A stretch of 64,000 nucleotides of DNA from Micromonospora halophytica. GTDB lineage: Bacteria > Actinomycetota > Actinomycetes > Mycobacteriales > Micromonosporaceae. The stretch covers positions 142,169-206,168 of the forward strand of contig NZ_FMDN01000004.1 in NCBI RefSeq assembly GCF_900090245.1, written 5' to 3'. Under the pieces are notes generated by a model. It did not search any database. It was not told the DNA's origin and worked only from the letters and a program-made list of their open reading frames with translations. Below are positions 49,655-57,259 of the stretch, piece after piece. The first letter of the stretch is position 1; each line of letters starts with the position of its first letter. Position numbers and translations under genes: made by a program.

Positions 49655-50134
49655 GTGGCGGCGTTCACCGTCGCCTTCGTCAGCACGCTGCTGCTCTGGC
49701 GGATCTACGTGCACAAGTCGGGCGAACTGCTGCCGCAGGCCATTCAGAGTTCCCGCACCCCGAACAAGTTCCTGCGGACCGCCCCCTACACCCACCTGAT
49801 GATGGTGGCCGGGGTGGTCACCACCGCGGCCGGCTTCGACCTCGTGCTGCACGAGCCGTCCGGACGTACCCCACCGGCCTGGGCGGCGGTCATCCTGGGC
49901 GGCCCGGCCCTGTTCCTGGTGGGCCGCTGCTGCTTCGAGTACGAGGTGTTCAGCCGGGTGTCGCCGTCCCGCCCCGGCGGGCTGCTGGCCCTGCTCACCA
50001 TCGCGCCGGCGGTGCTCTTCCTACCGCCACTGTTCGCCGCCACCGGGGCGATGGCGGTGCTGGCCGGGGTGGCGGTCGCCGACCACCTGCGCAGTCGGGG
50101 TCGACCGCCGGAGGACCCCGCGCCGCCGCACTGA
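49655..50134 (+). pseudogene. C-terminal remnant of an LtrA-family membrane protein
   Basis: About 159 residues that resemble the last part of low-temperature-requirement A proteins: a strand of hydrophobic helices with LLLWRIYVHKSG, RTAPYTHLMMVAGVVTTAAGFDLVLHEP, GGPALFLVGRCCFEYEV and LPPLFAATGAMAVLAGVAVAD. LtrA proteins normally have about 380-420 residues, so more than half is missing at the N-terminus, and no matching sequence precedes it. GTG 49655 is the first possible start. A short expressed protein cannot be excluded. Confidence 0.55.
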
Positions 50135-50292
50135 CCGGGCGGTGCGTACGCCTCGACCCGCACCCGGGGCCGCCGTACGTGCCGCTGCACGGTCGCCCCG
50201 TGCCGCCCTGTCCGGAACGGACGTCGTTTATCCGTTCGCCGTGTCTGGGTACACAGCCGTCACCTCGAACCACCACGACCCGGGAGGCCCCC

Positions 50293-50499
50293 ATGCGCGG
50301 AACGTCGATATTCGGAGTCCTCGTCGTCATCTGGCTGCTCATCGGCGCCATCGCCGCCGGCCAGCGCGGCTACTACGGCAACGACGACACCAACTGCGCG
50401 GAGGCCGGCACCATCCTGGTGACCATCGTGGCCGGACCGCTGAACTACATCGGCGCCAACCCGAAGGTCGACTGCAAACTCCCCGAGCCGTCCGAGTAG
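50293..50499 (+). CDS. Small membrane protein
   Basis: A 68-residue protein from ATG 50293 with GGGAGG upstream. One membrane helix (SIFGVLVVIWLLIGAIAAGQRGYY) precedes a short domain with two cysteines (NCAEAG, VDCKLP) and NYIGANP. Small proteins of this design are common in actinomycetes. Function unknown. Confidence 0.7.
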   Translation: MRGTSIFGVLVVIWLLIGAIAAGQRGYYGNDDTNCAEAGTILVTIVAGPLNYIGANPKVDCKLPEPSE

Positions 50500-50722
50500 C
50501 CGTCCCCGCGCCCTGCCGGCCCGCGCCCATGTCCCGGGGCGCGGGCCGTTCCGTGTCCGCTTACGACCACGGCCGTCACCACCTCTAGAGCGACCTAGGA
50601 GGCTGGGTCACGGTTCGATCGTCCGTTCGACCGGCCGCAGCGCGACCCTGCCGTCGCCGGCCGGGGTGAGCTGAGGAGTCATCTGGCGCACGGTCCGGGC
50701 CGGCGGCCCTGGACCGCGCACG

Positions 50723-50768
50723 ACAGGGCGCGTCCGCCCGGACCGTGGCCCGGGCGGACGCGCCCTGT
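50723..50768 (-). terminator. Strong hairpin after beta-helix protein
   Basis: A 19-bp perfect stem, 50723-50741 with 50750-50768, loop of 8 bases, beginning 13 bases beyond the stop of the minus-strand gene at 50782. Confidence 0.85.
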
Positions 50769-50781
50769 GACAGCGAGACCG

Positions 50782-52302
50782 TCAGCGGAAGCAGTGCGGG
50801 ATCGGCACCGTGCTGCCCTCGCAGTTGGTCGGGGCGTTGCCGACGATGTCCGTCTCGTCGTCGACGCGGACCCCGGCCTGCGCGGCGAACACCCCGCCCG
50901 GCTTCAGAGTGGCGGCGTTCTCGAAGACGCTGCTCTTGAAGACCGAGAGCTTGCCCATGGTGGCGTAGATGCCGCCGGCCTTGGACAGGTTGCCGACCGC
51001 GTGGTTGCGGTTGACGTCGGTGGTCCGCACCAGCACGTTCGACTTCTCCGCGTAGATGCCGCCGCCGTGGCCCCGGGCGGTGTTGCCGGCGACGACGCTG
51101 TCGTCGAGCGGAAGCAGACCCTGGAAGGTGGAGATCCCGCCGCCGTTGACCGTCGCGGTGTTGTCCCGGATCTTCATGCCCCGCAGGATGATCACCGCGT
51201 CGCTGTTGGCGATGCCGCCGCCGGTCTGGGCGGTGTTGCCGATGACTGCGGTGTCGGCCACCTTCGTCCGGGCCGAGAAGCTCGCGATGCCGCCGCCCTG
51301 CGCCGCGTTGTTGTGCACGAAGGTGGCGCCGTCGACCTCCGCCGCCGCGCGGAAGTTGCCGAGGCCACCGCCGTACGCGACGGCGCTGTTGTCGCGGAAC
51401 TCCGACTTGCGCAGGGTGAGCACGCCACCGTTGAGCAGGCCCCCGCCCTTGCCCGCGGCCCCGGCGGCCCGGTTGCCGATGAAGGTGCTCTCGTCGACCA
51501 CCAGGTTGCCGTCGTTGAAGACGCCGCCGCCACCACTCTCGGCCGAGAGCGAGGTGCTCTGGACGACGGTGACCCGGGTCAGCACGGCGGCCGCGCCGTG
51601 CACGACGTGGACGCTGCCACCCTCGCCGGTCGACTTTCCGTTGCGCAGGGTGACGTCGCTGAGGAACAGCTCTCCGCCGTCACGGACGGTGAAGAACCGG
51701 AACGCCTCGGCGTTGCCACCCCGCTCGATGGTGGCGCCGGCCCCCCGGATGGTCACCGGCTGGTAGATCACCGGCAGCCCGGTGGCGTCGTCGCGCGGGT
51801 CGCGCGGGGGCGCCTCGGCGTCGCCGGGCTGCTCGGCGGCGTCGTTGGCCTCCCGGGCGTCCCGGAGGCCGCCGTCCCACTCCTCGTTCTGCAGGAAGGC
51901 GTGCCCGAGCGTGTACGTGCACTTCGGCGCGAGCTGGAGCACCGCCCCGCCCTCCGCGTTGGCGCGGACCAGCGCGGCGATCAACTTGGTCGCCTCACAG
52001 GGCACGAAGATCGGCTTGCGGTCGTCGTGCCGCCCACCGGGCGGCGCGGGCCTGCCTCGCTCGTGGTTCTGCTCGCGACCGGTGTCGGGGCGCTCCCACC
52101 GGCCGCCGTCGTCCTTGGTGACGGCGCTGGTCGGGGCGCCCAGTTTGGCGAAGGAGAGACCCCGGTCGGCGGCCATCGCGGCGACGCCGGTCAGCCCTGC
52201 CGCTCCCGCCACCAGGCTTCCCGCCACCAGGCCGCCCGCCAGAAACCACCCGGGCCGGCGCCCGGGGCGTGCTGCGCGCCGGCCTCCTCGGTACGTGGAC
52301 AT
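50782..52302 (-). CDS. Secreted right-handed beta-helix (pectin-lyase-fold) protein
   Basis: A 506-residue exported protein. The signal peptide (GWFLAGGLVAGSLVAGAAGLTGVAA) is followed by a low-complexity charged stretch (70-100) and then a parallel beta-helix. That part shows repeats of about 25-30 residues with GGG(I/L) turns and xNxA patterns (IRDNTATVNGGGIS, VAGNTARGHGGGIY, VIGNTAQTGGGIA). No catalytic lyase residues are evident, so a structural or adhesive surface role is more likely. Expression may be controlled by the hairpin upstream. Confidence 0.8.
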   Translation of the reverse strand: MSTYRGGRRAARPGRRPGWFLAGGLVAGSLVAGAAGLTGVAAMAADRGLSFAKLGAPTSAVTKDDGGRWERPDTGREQNHERGRPAPPGGRHDDRKPIFVPCEATKLIAALVRANAEGGAVLQLAPKCTYTLGHAFLQNEEWDGGLRDAREANDAAEQPGDAEAPPRDPRDDATGLPVIYQPVTIRGAGATIERGGNAEAFRFFTVRDGGELFLSDVTLRNGKSTGEGGSVHVVHGAAAVLTRVTVVQSTSLSAESGGGGVFNDGNLVVDESTFIGNRAAGAAGKGGGLLNGGVLTLRKSEFRDNSAVAYGGGLGNFRAAAEVDGATFVHNNAAQGGGIASFSARTKVADTAVIGNTAQTGGGIANSDAVIILRGMKIRDNTATVNGGGISTFQGLLPLDDSVVAGNTARGHGGGIYAEKSNVLVRTTDVNRNHAVGNLSKAGGIYATMGKLSVFKSSVFENAATLKPGGVFAAQAGVRVDDETDIVGNAPTNCEGSTVPIPHCFR

Positions 52303-52656
52303 GGCGCTTCCTACCTCTCGTGCGTGCGATACACGGCCGCACCGAATCGGGCGCGGGGTAGCTGAGATCCCCTCAGCTACCGAAGGTCACCATACGACCG
52401 CAGATCGGGCAGAGTTCGTGAAAGCGAATAAAGCTGAGATTCGCGTTATCCGCCCCAGGGCAGCCTGAATCAGGCGTAGCGTCCCGAGGGACCGCAGGAC
52501 GGCGTCAACCGCCGACGCGGATGCCCGGACCCCGGGACGGGTCCGGCTCGGTCTTCGCGAAGGATCTCCCGGACCACCGGTGGCGTGTCGCCCCGACCGG
52601 GGATCAGGTACCGCAGCAGGTGGGCGACAAGCCCAACCTGCTCGCCACGGCGCCGG
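52303..52656. other. Intergenic region with hairpin, upstream of beta-helix gene
   Basis: This 354-base region includes an AT-richer stretch (52380-52450) suitable for the beta-helix gene promoter and a 9-bp perfect hairpin, GTAGCTGAG at 52358-52366 with CTCAGCTAC at 52372-52380, about 60-80 bases upstream of that start. The hairpin could be an operator or an mRNA leader structure. No known riboswitch fold was recognised. Confidence 0.5.
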
Positions 52657-53052
52657 TCAGCCTGGCGGCGGCTCCCGCAGGACCCGCTGCAGCGCCTCGG
52701 GGTCCCCGACGGTCACGGTGGCCGCCGAATGCCGCAGCCACGGCCCGGGCACCAGGGCCGGGACGCCCTCGGCGAAGCGGACACAGACCCCCGCCGCCGT
52801 GCTGCTGCCGAAGGAGACCCCGCCGTCGGCCAGCGACAGGTGCGGCCCGACCGCCCGCCACCAGCGGTACGGCCCACCGAGCTCCGCACCGGCGACGTTG
52901 GCGCGCGGGGTACGCAGCCGCCACGGCCCGAAGCGGATCTCCAACGCCTCGTCGTCGACGACCACCCAGGAGGTCTCCGGCCGGACGCCGAGCAGCGCCA
53001 GCGGGACCCGGAAGGCCGGGTCGAACCGGAACGCCGAGCGGTGCGCGGGCAT
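52657..53052 (-). CDS. Conserved hypothetical protein
   Basis: A 131-residue beta-rich protein. The start at ATG 53052 begins directly with the conserved-looking AHRSAFRFDPAFRVPLALLGV. Further blocks are LEIRFGPWRLRTPRANVAGAELGGPYRWW, LSLADGGVSFGS and LRHSAATVTVGDPEALQRVL. I recall this as a family widespread in actinomycetes, possibly PH-like in fold, with no known function. The frame is open further upstream but that part is not protein-like. Confidence 0.65.
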   Translation of the reverse strand: MPAHRSAFRFDPAFRVPLALLGVRPETSWVVVDDEALEIRFGPWRLRTPRANVAGAELGGPYRWWRAVGPHLSLADGGVSFGSSTAAGVCVRFAEGVPALVPGPWLRHSAATVTVGDPEALQRVLREPPPG

Positions 53053-53260
53053 GCCCCGGCGTACCCGGTGCGGGGCGGCCGACACGCAGGGTGCGGGCCC
53101 GGGCCTCGGGGTGCGCGTCGAGGTACCCGGCGACTCCCCCGCCAGACGGGCCGTCCCCGGTGAGGATCCCGGCAGGGGCTGCTCGATCACTCCGACGTCC
53201 GGCCCGGGCGGACGCGTCCCCGCGCCCCGGTTCCCGGAGCGCGGGGACCCCCCGTCCCGG

Positions 53261-54031
53261 CTACTGCAGGAACGCCCCCAGCGGCGAGAGCAGCAGCCGG
53301 CCGAGCGCGGCGGCGTTGTCGTCCAACCGCGCGCGCTCGCAGTCCCGGGCGTTCGGGTCGTGCCGGCAGCGCCAGATCTTCTGCGCGTTGCGCCAGGCCA
53401 CGTCCCGGGTGTACTCCACCAGTTCGCCCTGGTACCAGTCGTCGATGTCGCCGTTGAGCATGTCCAGCAGGAGCTGCCAGCGCTCCAGGTAGCCCCGGCG
53501 CAGCGACGGGATCTTGTCGGCGAAGATGTCGTTGATCTTCAGGTAGTCGCGGTGCTGGTCGCTGCCGTCGACCGGCTCCGACTCCAGGTGGCTGAAGGTG
53601 GTCACCAGCGCGAACGGCAGGTCGAAGTTGATGTGGGCGTTCACCCCCGCCGCCGCCGAGGGCAGCGGCCGGGCGTCCGGGCCGCGCATCCGCCTGAACA
53701 GGCAGGCCCACGCCTTCGGCGTGGTCGGGCTGGACTCCGTCCACATGCGCAACGCGTCGAAGTACCGCGCGGCGAACTCCACGTCGAGCCGGGAGAGGAA
53801 CACCGGGTCGGCGAAGAAGTCGTCGTACAGTCCCTCCAGCACGCTGGTGGTGATGGTCAGGTACAGCTTGTTGAAGTCGGCCAGCGGGCAGCTGGCCTCC
53901 AACGGGGGCAGCCGGACCAGCAGGTCCTGGAGTTTGGTGAGGTGGTCCACCACCGCCGGCACGTCCTCCGGATGGTCGGCGAGCAGGCCGACGATGTCCG
54001 CGTGGACGGGGCCCCAGACCGGCTCCGTCAT
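53261..54031 (-). CDS. DUF5995 family protein
   Basis: A 256-residue all-helical soluble protein matching DUF5995: CPLADFNKLYLTITTSVLEGL, FLSRLDVEFAARYFDALRMW, GVNAHINFDLPFALVTTF, DYLKINDIFADKIPSL and VAWRNAQKIW. The conserved His/Asp/Asn residues in NAHINFDL suggest a metal or small-ligand site. Function unknown. A 22-base motif shared with the cyclase/ATPase gene promoter lies about 75-100 bases upstream. Confidence 0.8.
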   Translation of the reverse strand: MTEPVWGPVHADIVGLLADHPEDVPAVVDHLTKLQDLLVRLPPLEASCPLADFNKLYLTITTSVLEGLYDDFFADPVFLSRLDVEFAARYFDALRMWTESSPTTPKAWACLFRRMRGPDARPLPSAAAGVNAHINFDLPFALVTTFSHLESEPVDGSDQHRDYLKINDIFADKIPSLRRGYLERWQLLLDMLNGDIDDWYQGELVEYTRDVAWRNAQKIWRCRHDPNARDCERARLDDNAAALGRLLLSPLGAFLQ

Positions 54032-54106
54032 GTCTCCTCCACTGTGTCAGGGGCGACCCCGTGCCGTCGTCTCTCGGTGCCAGAGCCTGCCAGCGGCCGA
54101 CGCCGG

Positions 54107-54128
54107 TGGGATCAGTAGAACGACGTAT
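54107..54128 (-). promoter_or_regulatory. Upstream motif of DUF5995 gene, shared with 57172-57193
   Basis: Read on the minus strand, ATACGTCGTTCT followed by ACTGATCCCA, 76 bases before the DUF5995 start. Nineteen of 22 bases equal the plus-strand motif at 57172-57193. The CGTC core is reminiscent of ECF-sigma -10 elements, but no convincing -35 was found. Confidence 0.35.
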
Positions 54129-54148
54129 TCGCGCCGGACGGGCGTACG

Positions 54149-57070
54149 TCACTCGCCCCGGGTGCGCAGGAGGATCGCGCTGGCCTGCACCCGGGTACGG
54201 ACCTGGAGCTTGTCGAAGATGTGCGAGACGTGCACCCCGATGGTCCGTTCGCTGATGAACAGCCGCTGGCCGATCTCCTTGTTGGTCAACCCCTCGGCGA
54301 CCGCGGCCAGCACCTCACGTTCCCGGGCGGTGAGCAGCGCCAGCTCGTCGCTGGCCGGCTGACCCCGGGTTGCGGACCGGCCGGCGGGCTGCGCCCGCTC
54401 CTCCAGGTCGACCCGAGCGCGACCGGCGAGGGTCCTGATCTCGCTGGTCAGCGGCACCGCGCCGAGCCCCTGCGCCATCTCGTACGCCCGCCGCAGCAGC
54501 TTCGCGGCGGTGGCGTTGCGGCTGCGCCGCGCCAGCAGCGCCTCGGCCTGACGCAGCCGCGAGTACGCCGCCGGGTACGGGTGGTTGCGCCGATCCCACT
54601 CGAGGGCCGACCGGGCCCACGCGTCCGGGTCACCGCGACCGTCGAGCCGGCTCAGCTCCGCCGTGCAGAGGGCGAGGAAACCGTCGGCGACGTAACGGAC
54701 CGGGCGGGCCGCCGTCCCGCTCTTCGTCGCCACCCGGTCAACGGCGTCACGCAGCCGGCGCAGGGCGGTCTCGTCGACCGGCACGGTACGGCTGGCGAGT
54801 GCCTCCGCCTCCGCCCGCAACCCGTGCCAGGCCAGCGTGGCCAGCAGCACCACGTCGTCGGAGCGGCTCTCGGTCAGACCGCGCTGCACCGCCTGCCGGG
54901 CGACGTCGTGCCGCCCCTGCCACATGGCCAGCCCGGCACGAAGGATCAGCATCGGCAGCACGTGCCGGGGTGCGCCGCCGCCGGCGAGCATGGTCGCCAC
55001 CGCCTCCAGGTCCCGGTCGGAGGCCTCGATGTCGCCGTACCCGACGGAGAGCCGGCAGCGGGCCAGCAGCAGTTCCACCGCGTCCGCGCCGGACGGGCGG
55101 TGCCGCAGCGCCGCCGCGACCACCTTCTCCGCCTCGGCCCACTGCCCCACCCGGAACAGCCCGTTGGTGGCGATGGCGAGCAGCCGCGTCTCGTAGGTGC
55201 GCCCCAACCCCAGCTCGGCGACCCGCTCGGCGCCCCGGCGGGCCACCACCACACCCTCCTCGAGGATGTTCAACGGCCCGGTCAGCAGCTCCGCCAGGTG
55301 CAGGTACGCGCACGCGACGTCCTCGGGCCGGCCGGCCCGCTCGGCGATCTCCAGCGCCCGCCGCACCACCGCCAGTCCGGCGTCCGGGTCCTCCAGGAAC
55401 GCCTCGCTGAAGCCGAGCGCCGAGCTGGCGAGGACCACCTCGGTGGTGCTGCCGTCGACCTTCGCCGCGAGTTCCAGCGCCTCCCGCGCGCGCCGGCCGG
55501 CGTCGGCGTACCGCCCCAGGTGCAGCAGCAGCTCGGCCAGGTGCGCCGCAGCGGTGGCCCGTTCCCGGGCGGTGCAGTCGGGAGCCGCCAGGACCCGCTG
55601 ATACTCCGCCTCGGCGGGGGCGGAGCGGCCGGCGGCGGCCAGGTAGCGGGCCCGCCGGATGCGCACCGCGCAGGACGGCTCGGTCTCCTCCGCCCCGGCC
55701 AGCTCCGCCAGCAGGGACAGCGCCCGGGCGTGCTCACCGCACTGGTGGGCGGTCTCGGCGGCGTGCTCCAGCAGCGCCGCCCGGTCGACGTCGCCCGGCA
55801 CGGGGCCGGTCGGAGGACCGGCCGGGGTGGACGCCAGCCGCAACGCCACCGACCAGTGCCGGTGTGCCTCGGCGAAACCGTGCAGCCGCTCGGCCTCGCG
55901 GGCGGCGGCCATCGCGGCCGGCAGGGCGCGGCCGGGCTCACCGGCCAGCCGCCAGTGGTGCGCCAGCCGGGCCTGGTGCAGCTCGGCCGGGGCCCGGGTG
56001 AGCGCCTCCGCGTACCGCCGGTGCAGGGCGGAACGTTCCGCCGGGAGCAGCTCGTCCTCCAGCACCTCGGCGACGAGCCGGTGACGCAGCCGGTAGCCGT
56101 CGTCGGCGGAGACGATCAGGCGGTGGGCCACGGCGGCGCGGGCCGCCTCGATCAGCTCCTGCTCCGGCAGGGCCAGCACCTCGGCCAGCAACCAGTGCTC
56201 GACCGGCTCCACCCCGGCGGCGACGGCGTGCACCACCGCGTGCGCGTGCTGGGGCAGCGCGTCGACCCGGGTCAGGAAGATCTCCCGCAGCGTGTCGGAG
56301 AGCCCGTCCCGGCCGTCCCGCAGGTCACGGGCCAACTCCTCGACCACGAACGGGTTGCCGCCGCTGCGCTGCCAGACCTGCTCGGCCGCCTCTGGGGTCA
56401 GCGGGGCGCCGACGATCGCGGCGGCGAGCCGGTCGGTGTCCGCGCGGTCCAGCGGGGCCAGGTCGAGTACCCGCACCGACCGCAGTCGACGCAGCTCGGT
56501 GAGCACCCGGCGCAGCGGGTGGGCGCCCTGCAACGACTCGGCCCGGACCGCGGCGAGCACGGAGAGCTGGAGGTCGCCCAGACCGGCGAGGAGGTACAGC
56601 AGCAGCTGCCGGGTGCTCCGGTCGACCCACTGGAGGTCGTCGAGGACCAGCACCAGGGGGCGGCCCTCGGCGATCAGGCTCAGCCCTCGGGAGACCCGTT
56701 CGAGCAGCGTTCCGCCGTCCGGCGTCGCCGGCTCCTCGGCGAACATCCCCAGCAGGCCGCGGACCGCCGACGAGGTGCGGGCCTGGGCGGCGGTCAGGTC
56801 GGCGTCGAAGCGGCGCAGCGCCTGCAGCACCGGGTGCAGGGGCGAGGCGTCGCCGATGTCCAGGCAGGAGCCGGTCAGCACGACCGCTCCCGCGTCACGC
56901 AGCCGCGCCCCGGCCTCGTGCAGGAGGCGGGACTTGCCCACCCCGCTCTCGCCGCTGACGAAGACCGCCGCGGTCTGCCCCGGGCCCAGCTCGCCGAGGA
57001 GCGCGGAGCGCAGCATGGTCAGCTGGTCGGCACGGCCGACGAGCGGTGCGGTGTCCACATCGCTGGCCAT
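54149..57070 (-). CDS. LAL-family (large ATP-binding LuxR) transcriptional regulator
   Basis: A 973-residue STAND-type regulator. N-terminal AAA/NACHT-like ATPase: Walker A FVSGESGVGKSRLL (Lys46), Walker B LVLVLDDLQW. A long TPR-like helical middle follows from about 400 to 870, and a C-terminal LuxR HTH (LTAREREVLAAVAEGLTNKEIGQRLFISERTIGVHVSHIFDKL). LALs sense ligands through the middle part and activate transcription. It is divergent from the cyclase/ATPase regulator across 180-190 bases, suggesting linked control. Confidence 0.92.
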   Translation of the reverse strand: MASDVDTAPLVGRADQLTMLRSALLGELGPGQTAAVFVSGESGVGKSRLLHEAGARLRDAGAVVLTGSCLDIGDASPLHPVLQALRRFDADLTAAQARTSSAVRGLLGMFAEEPATPDGGTLLERVSRGLSLIAEGRPLVLVLDDLQWVDRSTRQLLLYLLAGLGDLQLSVLAAVRAESLQGAHPLRRVLTELRRLRSVRVLDLAPLDRADTDRLAAAIVGAPLTPEAAEQVWQRSGGNPFVVEELARDLRDGRDGLSDTLREIFLTRVDALPQHAHAVVHAVAAGVEPVEHWLLAEVLALPEQELIEAARAAVAHRLIVSADDGYRLRHRLVAEVLEDELLPAERSALHRRYAEALTRAPAELHQARLAHHWRLAGEPGRALPAAMAAAREAERLHGFAEAHRHWSVALRLASTPAGPPTGPVPGDVDRAALLEHAAETAHQCGEHARALSLLAELAGAEETEPSCAVRIRRARYLAAAGRSAPAEAEYQRVLAAPDCTARERATAAAHLAELLLHLGRYADAGRRAREALELAAKVDGSTTEVVLASSALGFSEAFLEDPDAGLAVVRRALEIAERAGRPEDVACAYLHLAELLTGPLNILEEGVVVARRGAERVAELGLGRTYETRLLAIATNGLFRVGQWAEAEKVVAAALRHRPSGADAVELLLARCRLSVGYGDIEASDRDLEAVATMLAGGGAPRHVLPMLILRAGLAMWQGRHDVARQAVQRGLTESRSDDVVLLATLAWHGLRAEAEALASRTVPVDETALRRLRDAVDRVATKSGTAARPVRYVADGFLALCTAELSRLDGRGDPDAWARSALEWDRRNHPYPAAYSRLRQAEALLARRSRNATAAKLLRRAYEMAQGLGAVPLTSEIRTLAGRARVDLEERAQPAGRSATRGQPASDELALLTAREREVLAAVAEGLTNKEIGQRLFISERTIGVHVSHIFDKLQVRTRVQASAILLRTRGE

Positions 57071-57171
57071 GCTCGCAGCCTAGTCACAGGTCCCCGGACC
57101 GTCCTACGGGATTGATCCCGCTGTGGTACCTCTCGCGTCGACATTGCGACCAAAGGTTGCGGCCGGCCGAC

Positions 57172-57193
57172 ATACGTCGTTCTGCAGATCCCC
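57172..57193 (+). promoter_or_regulatory. Upstream motif of cyclase/ATPase gene, shared with 54107-54128
   Basis: ATACGTCGTTCT followed by GCAGATCCCC, about 67 bases before the gene start at 57260 and in the same relative orientation as at the DUF5995 gene. Confidence 0.35.
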
Positions 57194-57259
57194 TGTCGGC
57201 CCGGTGGTGACAGTCTCCGGAGGTCGTCAGGCACCGCGGCTGGGGGAAAGGTGGGTGCG

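Noticed and set aside
52358..52380. TPP or other riboswitch before the beta-helix gene
   Set aside because: A CTGAG-containing hairpin exists, but none of the other conserved THI-box elements are present.
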